Positions 55,258 to 63,754 of a stretch of DNA of 64,000 nucleotides are shown here, one piece after another. Under the pieces are notes generated by a model. It saw only the letters and a list, made by a program, of their open reading frames with translations. It made no database searches and had not been told where the DNA came from. Where the stretch lies: positions 120,212 through 184,211 of the forward strand of contig CAZKTA010000005.1 of assembly GCA_964555645.1 (NCBI GenBank). Reading direction: 5' to 3'. The stretch's first letter is position 1, and each line of letters opens with the position of its first letter. The DNA is from DTLC01 sp964555645. Its GTDB lineage: Bacteria > Verrucomicrobiota > Verrucomicrobiia > Limisphaerales > DTLC01. The translations under genes were made by a program, and so were the position numbers.

Positions 55258-57714
55258 CTATTGTGACCGTTGCTCAAGCGATCTTAGTAGCTGCTGTGCC
55301 GGCGTGCACTCGGGCGCAAGCTCGAGCGCTTTACGGATGTACCGGGCTGCTTCGGCGCGTTCGCCAAGCTCGATTAACACACTGCCAAGATTACACAACG
55401 CAGCCACGTGTTTCGGGTCTAGTCGTAACGTTTGCCGGTATTCCACAACCGCAGCATGCAGTTTTTTCTGCTGCACAAACACATTTGCTAAGTTGAAATG
55501 CGTGTTTGCTACATCTGGTTCAAGCTCGATCGCACGGCGCAGATGCACAACCGCATCATCAAGCTGGCCCATGGCAGCAAGTGCGATCCCGAGGTTTTCA
55601 TGCGCAGCCGCATAGTTTGGGCTTAATTGAATCGCGGCTCTAAGCTGTTGTATGGCCTCGTCGTATTGGCCGATGCTCAAAAACGCTGCACCCAGATTGT
55701 TCCGCGTCTTAAACAGTCGTGGGTTCAGCTCGAGTGCCTTCTGATAATGCTTAATCGCCTCGGCGACCGCCCCTGTCTCAGCAAAACACACACCGAGCTG
55801 CTCGTGAACGGACGCGTCTTGCGGAAAAGCAGATAGCGCGGCAACGAAATGCGGAATCGCCCGTGCAGGTTGCCCAACAGCTTTCAGGGATTGGGCCAGC
55901 CCAAGATGTATCTTCGGCTCGTGGGGCATAGCCGACACCGCAGCAGTGTAAAACTCGATCGCTTCCGAGTGTTTACCTTGCACTGCAAGTTCAACCGCAA
56001 GATTATGCAGCGCGTAACCGTATTTCGGTTTGAGCTCGAGCGCAGCGCGGTACCACAGAATCGCATCATCGGCCCGCCCCTTTCTTGCCATTACAAACCC
56101 AATATTGTTCAACACCTGAGCACATGCATCTGCCATAGCTGCGTTGGTTTTAAGCGCCTTTTTGAAATTAAGCATCGCAACATTGGTCGGGTTCGGTTCA
56201 AGAAACATTACTGCTGCATCCGGTCTAAACTCGCCAAGCCCGGGCATCGCCGTCCAAGCGCGTTTATACCACTCGAGTGCGTCGTCAATCCTGCCACACT
56301 TTAACATGTAATTGCCGAGTGCACTCATAGCATCGGTGTTCGCGCGTGTGCACCGAATGCTGTGAGTAAAAAGTGTCTCCGTGTTGCGCCAATGCTGGAG
56401 CTGGTCGGATGTGCGCACGGCCAGCGCAACTATCAACACCGTTGCAGTTACAACTGTAGCGCGTCGTAGTTTTGTGTTTTCCCGAACCCACTCGGCGACG
56501 AGCCAACCCAGTGCCAAAAATAGGCCAATTGAAGGAAAGTATGTGTATCGGTCAGCCATTGATTGTAGGCCGACTTGTACCAGCCCAATCACCGGGACCA
56601 ACGTTCCCGCAAACCAGAACCACCCAACGAATACGTATGGTTGTGTACGACGCGTTACCCATGCAACTGCACTCGCCGCAAACACAAGTAACATCGCCAA
56701 CAAAACACTGGATCCGGGCCACTTCCCAGGGTGTGGATACGGCACCGCCAGGTCGAAAGGCCACAAAATCTTTCCCAAGTACCTTGCATACGACACGAAC
56801 GCATTTTCAAGCCGGGCCCACACCGGGAACCACGTTTGCACTGCTGCACCCTGTTTCTGGACGTAGTAGGTCACCAGGCACGAGCCGACCGTAAGCGCAA
56901 AAAACGGCAGCTTTTCAACAACTAGGTTGCGTAACGTATGGGCCGTACCTGCGCCATTTGTGCTGAGCCGTTTCAACGGCCAATAATCCAACAACAGCAT
57001 TAGGAACGGCCACGTAACAAGCATCGGCTTGCTCATCAGCCCAAGCGCAAAACTCAACAAGGCCAGCACGTACCAGAAGTGCGCCCGTTGTGTCTGTGCC
57101 GAATCGGCACTGGACTGAACCGCAGGCTGCGTCCCCGACGACCGCCCCTTGGCAAACAAAGTGTAGCACAACAGCGTTAACAGGCCGAAAAACGTGCTCA
57201 ACACGTCTTTGCGTTCAGCCACCCACGCTACAGATTCAACACGCAACGGATGCAACGCAAAAAATGCTGCCACAAATACACTCACCCAGAACTGACCTGT
57301 CAATTGCCGCAGCAATACAAGTACAAGCAATGCATTTGCAGTGTGCAAAAGTGCATTTGCCAAATGCGGCCAGGCAGGTCCCGAACCAAACAATTCAACA
57401 TCGAGCATGTGCGATAGCCACGTCACCGGATGCCAGTTAAACGCATGTGCGGCTGTAAACGCCCACCGGACCGATTCGGCTGTGATCCCCTTTAGCACAT
57501 GCGGGTTTTCCGTGACATAATCCGGGTCGTCGTAGTTCAGGTAATCGAATCTGCTGGCTGGTAAGTAAACCAATAGCGTCACGATGCATAAACCTGCCGC
57601 AACAATCACATGCCTCGACACGGCCCTTCGCGCCAGATGCGCCAGACACATTCCGTGCCATGTGCCCGTGCGCCGGGTGGTCTCATTTTCTACACGATGC
57701 GACCCCGCCATCAT
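55258..57714 (-). CDS. TMTC-like membrane protein with C-terminal TPR array
   Basis: 818-residue inner-membrane protein. The N-terminal half has about ten membrane segments and the opening loop FDYLNYDDPDYVTENP, the acidic-pair motif of TMTC/GT-C O-mannosyltransferase-like proteins, followed by FNWHPVTWLSHMLDVELFG and FALHPLRVESVAWVAERKDVLS. The C-terminal part (about 400-815) holds eight or more TPR units, for example AIEFYTAAVSAMPHEPKIHLGLAQS and the near-identical series ending in LELNPRL, IQLSPNY, IELEPDV and LRLDPKH. Membrane-TPR proteins of this type are frequent in Verrucomicrobia and Planctomycetes, and protein glycosylation is the family-based expectation. ATG 57714 is preferred, with AAGG ten bases upstream; the frame is open to 57771 inside the previous gene. 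It follows the methyltransferase gene by 7 bases. Confidence 0.85.
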   Translation of the reverse strand: MMAGSHRVENETTRRTGTWHGMCLAHLARRAVSRHVIVAAGLCIVTLLVYLPASRFDYLNYDDPDYVTENPHVLKGITAESVRWAFTAAHAFNWHPVTWLSHMLDVELFGSGPAWPHLANALLHTANALLVLVLLRQLTGQFWVSVFVAAFFALHPLRVESVAWVAERKDVLSTFFGLLTLLCYTLFAKGRSSGTQPAVQSSADSAQTQRAHFWYVLALLSFALGLMSKPMLVTWPFLMLLLDYWPLKRLSTNGAGTAHTLRNLVVEKLPFFALTVGSCLVTYYVQKQGAAVQTWFPVWARLENAFVSYARYLGKILWPFDLAVPYPHPGKWPGSSVLLAMLLVFAASAVAWVTRRTQPYVFVGWFWFAGTLVPVIGLVQVGLQSMADRYTYFPSIGLFLALGWLVAEWVRENTKLRRATVVTATVLIVALAVRTSDQLQHWRNTETLFTHSIRCTRANTDAMSALGNYMLKCGRIDDALEWYKRAWTAMPGLGEFRPDAAVMFLEPNPTNVAMLNFKKALKTNAAMADACAQVLNNIGFVMARKGRADDAILWYRAALELKPKYGYALHNLAVELAVQGKHSEAIEFYTAAVSAMPHEPKIHLGLAQSLKAVGQPARAIPHFVAALSAFPQDASVHEQLGVCFAETGAVAEAIKHYQKALELNPRLFKTRNNLGAAFLSIGQYDEAIQQLRAAIQLSPNYAAAHENLGIALAAMGQLDDAVVHLRRAIELEPDVANTHFNLANVFVQQKKLHAAVVEYRQTLRLDPKHVAALCNLGSVLIELGERAEAARYIRKALELAPECTPAQQLLRSLEQRSQ

Positions 57715-57721
57715 GTGATTT

Positions 57722-58468
57722 TTACCTTCGTACCAGACCGTTGCGTTCCCACCTGCCATCCGACAGCCCACGCGAAAACTGCCGCGGCAACAGTTTCAGC
57801 ACAAACCCGCACACACTGGATGGCAAAATTGCCGCAGCAATTTCAACCGGATTACACCGCAGCAAAAACAGGTGCCGACATGCCTTTCGCAAGCTCGCAG
57901 GTGTGGGTGACAAAGCGATCTTTTTTGCATGCATTAGACCTTCGGGGCCAGTGTCATGCACGGTTACATGCCAGTTGTCCAGAAGCGACAAGTAAGGCAC
58001 CAGCCATTTGCCCTTGCGTAACTTAGCGTCATGCGCCATCAGTTGCCCACCTACGGGGATGTACGGATCAAGCAGCCTGAACTCAACAATTTGTTCCAGC
58101 GGATTGTTACCCCCGTCCAGAAAAACAAAATCTACACGTAACCCCGGTCCGTGCGCGGCAATCCATCTCGGTATGACATCCTGCGAATAGCCGAAAAGTG
58201 GCGTGAACCTGTGCGATGCCTCAGGCACTGCACGTCGGATGTTTTCGATCATCTGATTGTAAACGGTCGGATCAGCTTCGATCCCCCACAAATGACCTTC
58301 GCCGTTCTGTTCCAAAGCCTGCAGAATATGAACAGTGCTGCCGCCGCCAAGCCATGTGCCAACCTCGATTGCAACCCGCGGCTTTGGCCAAGCCGTGGTG
58401 ATTGCTTCAACCAAAAGCCGGCGTTCAAGCTCATTTAACTGCCCTTCAATTTGCACGGCTACGCCCAT
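57722..58468 (-). CDS. Class I SAM-dependent methyltransferase
   Basis: 248-residue cytoplasmic protein with the SAM-binding motif I AIEVGTWLGGGSTVHIL (about 33-49), the acidic loop GHLWGIEADPTVYNQM, and VDFVFLDGGNN with MAHDAK, as in Methyltransf_24/CmcI-like O-methyltransferases. The C-terminal 60 residues (LRKACRHLFLL...) are basic and may contact a membrane or substrate. The gene is upstream of and nearly touching the TMTC-like gene, so it may methylate the same glycan or a sugar in its path. A sigma-70-like promoter is seen 46 bases before the start. The substrate is not known. Confidence 0.82.
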   Translation of the reverse strand: MGVAVQIEGQLNELERRLLVEAITTAWPKPRVAIEVGTWLGGGSTVHILQALEQNGEGHLWGIEADPTVYNQMIENIRRAVPEASHRFTPLFGYSQDVIPRWIAAHGPGLRVDFVFLDGGNNPLEQIVEFRLLDPYIPVGGQLMAHDAKLRKGKWLVPYLSLLDNWHVTVHDTGPEGLMHAKKIALSPTPASLRKACRHLFLLRCNPVEIAAAILPSSVCGFVLKLLPRQFSRGLSDGRWERNGLVRR

Positions 58469-58513
58469 TTTATCTTGTCTGCACTGATTCGTCTCTTGAC
58501 CGTTTCACTGGCA

Positions 58514-58542
58514 AGAATCCGTGTGGCAGTGACTTTTGTCAA
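58514..58542 (-). promoter_or_regulatory. Candidate promoter of the methyltransferase/TMTC-like operon
   Basis: TTGACA (58542-58537), 17-base spacer, GATTCT (58519-58514) on the minus strand, 46 bases before the methyltransferase start. Perfect -35, weak -10. Confidence 0.4.
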
Positions 58543-58682
58543 TTGTTGGGCTGCGCTACAGGCCCGGATGTGGCTCAGCGCGAGTAATCGAACCACGTCA
58601 ATCGCCGACACAAAACCTTTGCTCCTGCAAAAGGCCGGCTACTGGCAAGTGGCCGTAAAAACCGACCTGCGCCACCGCCGCT

Positions 58683-59492
58683 TTAAGTGCACCGGATTGC
58701 CTGTTTGTACGTAGCAACCAACACAAGCACAAACCCAAGCGCACAAACAATCGCCGCGCCTGTCGGCCAGTCAGCTGCGTATGATACAACTAATCCAACT
58801 ATGCTCCCAGCCGTCGCGATCAACCAACCCAACCATAGCTGTGTGAAAAGCGACTCCGCCAATAACCATGCGCACACCGCAGGTATAATCAGGTACGAAA
58901 ACGTCAGTAACACACCGCCAATGCTAACAAAACAACTCACCACTACACCAAACAACACAAAGAAAATAAAATCCCACAACGCCGATCGTGCGGGCGGATT
59001 CGGTCCGTACGACAACGCCAGAAACTTTGCCCGGAAAAAGTAGTGAAACAGCCCAACAAAAACGAAAACAACGACCGTTTTGAAAAGTTCGCCCGGGCGC
59101 ACAAGCAAAATCTCGCCGACCAACGTACGCCGCAGTTCTTCGTCTCCGTGCGCGCTGTAGCTCAGTAACACCACGCCAACTGCAGCGGCAACCACATACA
59201 CAATTCCGATTAACGCTTCCTGCGGTACACGCCGATCCCTGGGCTTTGTAACAGTAAACACCGCTGCCCCCACTAGTGTAAACCCAAACGACAACGCGTA
59301 TGTTTGCCATGCGGTTGGCTCGTGCCCGAGCAACACCCCCACACAACTGCCAATAACCGCAACCTGCGCAAGTGCAAGATCAACGAATATTATCTCGCGC
59401 CTAACAACGTGTAACCCCAGGTACACAAGCAAACCTGGCAATAACACACTCGCCAGAAACGGCCAACGCATGAACTGAATAACATCGGTCAT
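58683..59492 (-). CDS. Metal ABC transporter permease (ZnuB-like)
   Basis: 269-residue inner-membrane permease of the ABC-3 family (zinc/manganese/iron uptake). About eight hydrophobic segments are visible. Family motifs: FVDLALAQVAVIGSCVGVLLG near residue 35-55, QEALIGIVYVVAAAVGVVLLS, and GGVLLTFSYLIIPAVCAWLLAESL near 190-210. Its ATG overlaps the stop of the metal-binding protein gene as a 4-base ATGA. No gene for the ATP-binding subunit lies next to it, so an ATPase encoded elsewhere is required. Metal specificity cannot be read with certainty; zinc or manganese is expected. Confidence 0.93.
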   Translation of the reverse strand: MTDVIQFMRWPFLASVLLPGLLVYLGLHVVRREIIFVDLALAQVAVIGSCVGVLLGHEPTAWQTYALSFGFTLVGAAVFTVTKPRDRRVPQEALIGIVYVVAAAVGVVLLSYSAHGDEELRRTLVGEILLVRPGELFKTVVVFVFVGLFHYFFRAKFLALSYGPNPPARSALWDFIFFVLFGVVVSCFVSIGGVLLTFSYLIIPAVCAWLLAESLFTQLWLGWLIATAGSIVGLVVSYAADWPTGAAIVCALGFVLVLVATYKQAIRCT

Positions 59493-60406
59493 CTATTTTG
59501 TGTCATTTCGAGAGCTTCGGCTAACGCTGTCACCAAATAATCCAGTAACGCGATATACCCGCCCTCGGTGCCTTTCACTCCGCCCGGGAACTGACAGAAA
59601 TCAACCAAAACGGCGCCCGTCTCGGCCGCAACGCGCTTGGCTGTCTTGCGGTTCTGATACGGCTCAACCAGCACAACCATGATTCTTTCAGTCTTCATAC
59701 GCCTGACAACCTCAGCCAGATGCGCCGGCGTTGGTGGAATGCCAGCTTTAGGCTCAAGGTATAGGTCGATCCTCAGCCCGAACCGCCGTGCAAAGTAAGG
59801 CCATGTGTTGTGATACGCTACCAGACGCCGTCCAGCAAATGGCTCGAGTTTCTTTTGCCATTGCGCAACCCTCGATTCGAGCTGCGCGCTAAAGTTTGCA
59901 AGGTTCGTTCCGAACACGGCAGCTTTCTCCGGTGCAAGCATTGAAAAGCGCCTTGCTATTAACTCTGCCACAGCCTTGGCGTTTAGCGGGTCAGTCATAA
60001 AATGCGGGTTGCCAAATGCGTGAATGTCACCATGTGCCCTGTCAAGTGCGGTGGGTGCTTCAAGCAAAGTGACTGCGCTGGCAGCTTGAATCCGGCCGGG
60101 TGCACCCAGTGCAATCTTCGGATTACGCGCTGCATCAACCAACGGCGGCAGCCAACCAACCTCGAGTTCTGCACCACCCTCAATTAGTACATCCGCGCGG
60201 TTCAGTTTTGTAATAAAGCTCGGCCTTGGTGTAACGAAATGTGGGTCTTCAGTCGGCTTGGCAAGCGTAACCACGTCAACTTCTTGTCCCCCAATTGCCC
60301 GCGCGACCGCGGCTAAATCTGGTGTGGTAGCTACAACACCAAGTTTTGCATGCGCGCTCAGTGTTATCAACGCGCTTGCCATTATCAAAGCTATCGGTCG
60401 GTTCAT
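59489..60406 (-). CDS. Metal-binding periplasmic protein (ZnuA-like)
   Basis: 305-residue cluster A-I solute-binding protein. ATG 60406 gives MNRPIALIMASALITLSAHA, a signal peptide; an ATG four codons earlier is possible. Likely metal ligands are H56 in EDPHFVTPRPS, H135 in NPHFMTDPLN and H199 in VAYHNTWPYF, plus an acidic residue near the C-terminus. A short His/Asp stretch (HGDIHAFGNPHF) takes the place of the long His-rich loop of some ZnuA proteins. It would capture Zn or Mn in the periplasm and deliver it to the adjacent permease. The gene lies 40 bases downstream of a porin-like gene. Confidence 0.92.
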   Translation of the reverse strand: MNRPIALIMASALITLSAHAKLGVVATTPDLAAVARAIGGQEVDVVTLAKPTEDPHFVTPRPSFITKLNRADVLIEGGAELEVGWLPPLVDAARNPKIALGAPGRIQAASAVTLLEAPTALDRAHGDIHAFGNPHFMTDPLNAKAVAELIARRFSMLAPEKAAVFGTNLANFSAQLESRVAQWQKKLEPFAGRRLVAYHNTWPYFARRFGLRIDLYLEPKAGIPPTPAHLAEVVRRMKTERIMVVLVEPYQNRKTAKRVAAETGAVLVDFCQFPGGVKGTEGGYIALLDYLVTALAEALEMTQNR

Positions 60407-60446
60407 GGCTCGACGCATTCAGTGTTTTCAGGTTGGTCAACTTGTA

Positions 60447-61865
60447 TCAGAATTTGTGCGCTGCGTGTGTCCCCAGCATAAACCCAAGCTGCAACCAAAC
60501 AGAATGGTCTGTGCCCACGCCTTGTCGGTTGTCGTAGTTGTATTGAAAACGCAGCTTCGAGTACTCAGTCGGGTAAAATGTTAGGTTCGGCGACAGCCTA
60601 AACCTGTCGCGCCGCATGACCGAGTCGTAAGCTGTGTTGTTACCTGAGACAAACTCAGTTCGCAACCCAGCCACCCACCGGCGTTTGAAACCCCAAAGCG
60701 CCTGGCTGTACAACCCCCAATCATGGAGTGTCTCAGCCGGCAACAGTTCGTCGGCAGCGCCAATGCGTTCGGCGGCTTCATACCGCCGATATAACGCTTC
60801 AATTTGGCATGAAACAAACGGAAAACCTCCAACCGCATCCACAGGACGCCACCTCCAGTACAGGTCAACCCCGTACACCTGTGTATTTGCGTGCGGCCCG
60901 GAATCATTCGGCCCAAACGCACCAGATACACCGCTAAGCAGTGTCTGTGTATCGCTCAGGTCAAACGATACACACAGCCGCGGCACATACACAAAATCAC
61001 CTGGGCCACGCAGATTCCGCTCAACAGATTCGCCACCGTGCAACAGCGAATAAACATGCTCTTCGCCGTTATGCTCGTGCGCGGTTTCCGGCCCACCTAC
61101 AAAACTCGTGTTATGGTTATTGAATACACCAATCATCAGCTCAGTATAGAACGCGGTGGGGCAAAGCCATGATAATTGTACACCCGGTTGACGCAGTCCG
61201 TCCGGGCCAAAAAATCTGTTCAACACGAGCGGTTGATCAACAAATGCCCACTCGTGCGAATGTTGCGCGTTTTGCCTGCCAAAAGCTGCATAAAACTGCC
61301 CACCCTTAACCTGTAAATTCCAAGGTAAACTCGTGGTTTGTGCCCACGCTTCATCAAGTTCGATTGCAGTCTCGCCATCCCGTTCAAGGGCAAATGCAAC
61401 CGTGCTCGCAGCCTTGAAGTACGGGTCAACTGCACCCTCAAGCGTAAGCTCGGCACTGCGCAACGAAAAACCACGCTCGTACGGTGCATGATGACCTGTA
61501 CGCACTTCATCGTTTTGCGCAGTTGACCATCCTACGGTACCCATCATGTCCAGGCTGATATCTGCATAAAAGCTGCCGCGCCTTGCCGATGTAACCGGCT
61601 GAGCAGACGGCAACCGCGTGCCTACATCAACACCGATTTCTGGCATGGTATCCGAAGCTGAGCCAACCGCGCCTGTGGCATTTGTATTTCCAGATTCAAG
61701 CTCGGCAAGCTTCTGCTGTAATTGCTCGAGCTGACGCTGCAGCTGCCGAATCTGATCCTTTAACTCGCTCATGGTAGTCGCGTCAGCCGCACGCAAAACA
61801 ACCGCGCTCACACACGCTACTACAACAACCATTGAAAGCTTAACATTTGCACTCAGGGTTTTCAT
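60447..61865 (-). CDS. Outer-membrane porin-like protein of the metal-uptake group
   Basis: 472-residue exported protein. ATG 61865 gives MKTLSANVKLSMVVVVACVS, a signal peptide. Residues about 30-60 (MSELKDQIRQLQRQLEQLQQ) are a coiled coil like those of trimeric porins or OMPs anchored to peptidoglycan. The rest alternates as a beta-barrel, with FYADISLDMMGTVGW at its start and RFQYNYDNRQGVGTDHSVWLQLGFML as a C-terminal strand. Putative loops are His-rich (TGHHAPYERG; GRQNAQHSHEWAF; ETAHEHNGEEHVYSLLHGG), fitting metal passage. Position upstream of a ZnuA/ZnuB pair supports an outer-membrane metal entry role. This is inference; no specific family is claimed. Confidence 0.78.
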   Translation of the reverse strand: MKTLSANVKLSMVVVVACVSAVVLRAADATTMSELKDQIRQLQRQLEQLQQKLAELESGNTNATGAVGSASDTMPEIGVDVGTRLPSAQPVTSARRGSFYADISLDMMGTVGWSTAQNDEVRTGHHAPYERGFSLRSAELTLEGAVDPYFKAASTVAFALERDGETAIELDEAWAQTTSLPWNLQVKGGQFYAAFGRQNAQHSHEWAFVDQPLVLNRFFGPDGLRQPGVQLSWLCPTAFYTELMIGVFNNHNTSFVGGPETAHEHNGEEHVYSLLHGGESVERNLRGPGDFVYVPRLCVSFDLSDTQTLLSGVSGAFGPNDSGPHANTQVYGVDLYWRWRPVDAVGGFPFVSCQIEALYRRYEAAERIGAADELLPAETLHDWGLYSQALWGFKRRWVAGLRTEFVSGNNTAYDSVMRRDRFRLSPNLTFYPTEYSKLRFQYNYDNRQGVGTDHSVWLQLGFMLGTHAAHKF

Positions 61866-61999
61866 ACAACGGAGTTTTAAGTCAATTGGGTTTCCTATTT
61901 GTTTGGTTAGTCGCGTTTTCTGTACAAAAAGGGGTTGTCCCGGCACGGATTTCTTCTTGCCGGGCCAGTTGCTTAAACAGTGAAATGGACCTAACCGAG

Positions 62000-62284
62000 T
62001 TAGCCGTGAACGACTGGGGGTGCGCGAACCGGCGTCGCAGGATCAAAGTCGGCCGCCACAAACAACGTATCGAAGGGCACCAAGGGCAAAATCACCCAAT
62101 TCACTGTTACAGGCGCCGACGTCAACTGCGGCGCGTCGGTGACATTAACCGAGTGCCAAATACACGCGCTGCAGTTATAGTTTGGGGAACTAAGGCCGTC
62201 CTCGTGATTGTGCGGTAATAACCCGCACAGCGCTACGCTGCAGGTGTAAATTAACCACAGCGTTATGCCTAATGCGCGCGACAT
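62000..62284 (-). CDS. Small exported His/Cys-motif protein
   Basis: 94-residue protein with N-terminal signal or anchor MSRALGITLWLIYTCSVALC and the short motif LPHNHEDGLSSPNYNCSACIWH, which combines HxHED and CxxC and could bind a metal ion. It heads the metal-uptake group (porin-like, ZnuA-like, ZnuB-like), 134 bases before the porin-like gene. An in-frame TTG at 62314 is an alternative start, but a possible promoter lies between the two. A metal-sensing or periplasmic metal-shuttle role is inferred from motif and context. It was not matched to a named family. Confidence 0.6.
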   Translation of the reverse strand: MSRALGITLWLIYTCSVALCGLLPHNHEDGLSSPNYNCSACIWHSVNVTDAPQLTSAPVTVNWVILPLVPFDTLFVAADFDPATPVRAPPVVHG

Positions 62285-62668
62285 CTGCGCCAAATTTTTA
62301 ATACCATTTAACAAAAGTCAAGCAATACACGCGTCTGCTAGACCGGATAATTTACAACCGCTCGCCAAACAGCTCAGCGCCGAGCACGAGTTTCCTATTG
62401 GCACACCGGCGTTTTAGGGCTACCCCATGCAAATTCCCAACCTAAGATGTAGGCCCGGTGTGCTGATGAAAAGTGCTTAAGCAATGTCGCGAAGGTTCCA
62501 GCGAGCCGCTCAAACCGACACGCCCACGGCGTGTCATGGCATCAACTGTGAAATATCGGCGCAGTGTGCTAGGCAATACGGTAACCACTCAACACCCCCA
62601 ACACCGAATGTGCCCAGGCAGACGTGGCGCCCGGCTCCGGACCGGCTAATGATCACGCCGTGCGTGCC
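62285..62668. other. Intergenic region upstream of the metal-uptake group
   Basis: 384 bases. A TTGACT box (62321-62316, minus strand) with TAAAAA (62300-62295) after 15 bases is a tentative promoter for the small His/Cys gene. An 8-bp palindrome (listed separately) lies further upstream, behind the mnmA stop. No open frame of note and no RNA gene was recognised. Confidence 0.35.
62517..62535. repeat. 8-bp palindrome between mnmA and the metal-uptake group
   Basis: GACACGCC (62517-62524), CAC, GGCGTGTC (62528-62535). A perfect hairpin, with no T-run on the minus strand. It could be an operator for a metal-responsive repressor or a weak terminator of mnmA. Confidence 0.4.
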
Positions 62669-63754
62669 TTACCGTGTTATCCAACCGCCGCCTACAACAG
62701 TGTCGCCTTGGTAAAATACAGCTGCCTGACCGGGCGTGATCGCGCGCTGTGGTGTCTTCAATTGCACCCTGGCCTTCGCCTCATCCAAACGCTCGACCGT
62801 CGCAGCTATACCAGGGTGGTTATACCTGATCTTCACGACTGCGTCGAACCGGTCCGGAGCCCGGTCAAACACGATCCAATTGCACCGCTCTATAACAAAC
62901 TCGGTCCGTTCCAAGGCCGACGCCGGCCCCACCACCACGCGGTTCCGCTCAGGGTCAAGCTCAACAACATACAATGGTTTGCCAGCGGCGATCCGTAGCC
63001 CCTTGCGCTGACCAATCGTGTAAAATGCAATTCCAGCGTGTCGCCCCAGCACACAACCGCCAATATCAACTATCTCGCCCGTACACGGCTCGACAAGCCT
63101 TTCATCGCGCAAGAACCGCGCGTAATCCGCATCCGGAACAAAACAAATCTCGCGGCTTTCCTTTTTCTCGGCAGTTAAAAGGCGGCGCGCACGCGCTGTG
63201 GCACGAACTTTGTCCTTTGTTAGCTCGCCCAGCGGAAACAAAATCCGCCCGAGCTGATCTTGCGTCAGCGGAAAAAGGAAGTAACTCTGGTCTCGCGTCT
63301 GGTCGCGCCCACGTTTGAGTATATACCGCCTATCGGATACCTCAACCCGCGCGTAGTGTCCGGTCGCCACGTACCGTGCGCCGAGCCGGTCTGCGTGCTC
63401 GAACAACACACCAAACTTTATCTTTTCATTGCACACAATGCACGGGTTCGGTGTCCGCCCAGCACGGTATTCAGCGGCAAAATACTCGATTACATCCCGC
63501 CTGAACACATCTGCTACGTCAATCAGCTCGAACCGTATGCCCAAATCCGCACAAACCTGTCGCGCATCCGCTGCCGCATGCGCACCGCAACACTTGAAGT
63601 GATCTTGCGCAAATGTTGCGCTGTCCTGTTCCCAAAGCTTTAGCGTGACGCCTATGACCTCGTACCCTTGCTCGACCAATAAAGCTGCTGCAGTGGACGA
63701 GTCAACCCCGCCACTCATTGCAACCACCACACGCGCCTTAACTGTCTGCGTCAT
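62669..63754 (-). CDS. mnmA: tRNA-specific 2-thiouridylase
   Basis: 361-residue cytoplasmic enzyme that places sulfur at C2 of the wobble uridine (position 34) of tRNA-Lys, -Glu and -Gln. The PP-loop SGGVDSS is at residues 14-20. Catalytic cysteines are C108 in NPCIVCNEKIKF and C204 in ESREICFV, equivalent to C102 and C199 of E. coli MnmA, and the tRNA-binding segment VATGHYARVE and SYFLFPLTQDQL are present. ATG 63754 is chosen (MTQTVKARVVVAMSGG), the normal family N-terminus; an in-frame frame extends to 63847 but overlaps another open frame. The gene is downstream of a frame that runs in from the end of the window. Confidence 0.96.
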   Translation of the reverse strand: MTQTVKARVVVAMSGGVDSSTAAALLVEQGYEVIGVTLKLWEQDSATFAQDHFKCCGAHAAADARQVCADLGIRFELIDVADVFRRDVIEYFAAEYRAGRTPNPCIVCNEKIKFGVLFEHADRLGARYVATGHYARVEVSDRRYILKRGRDQTRDQSYFLFPLTQDQLGRILFPLGELTKDKVRATARARRLLTAEKKESREICFVPDADYARFLRDERLVEPCTGEIVDIGGCVLGRHAGIAFYTIGQRKGLRIAAGKPLYVVELDPERNRVVVGPASALERTEFVIERCNWIVFDRAPDRFDAVVKIRYNHPGIAATVERLDEAKARVQLKTPQRAITPGQAAVFYQGDTVVGGGWITR

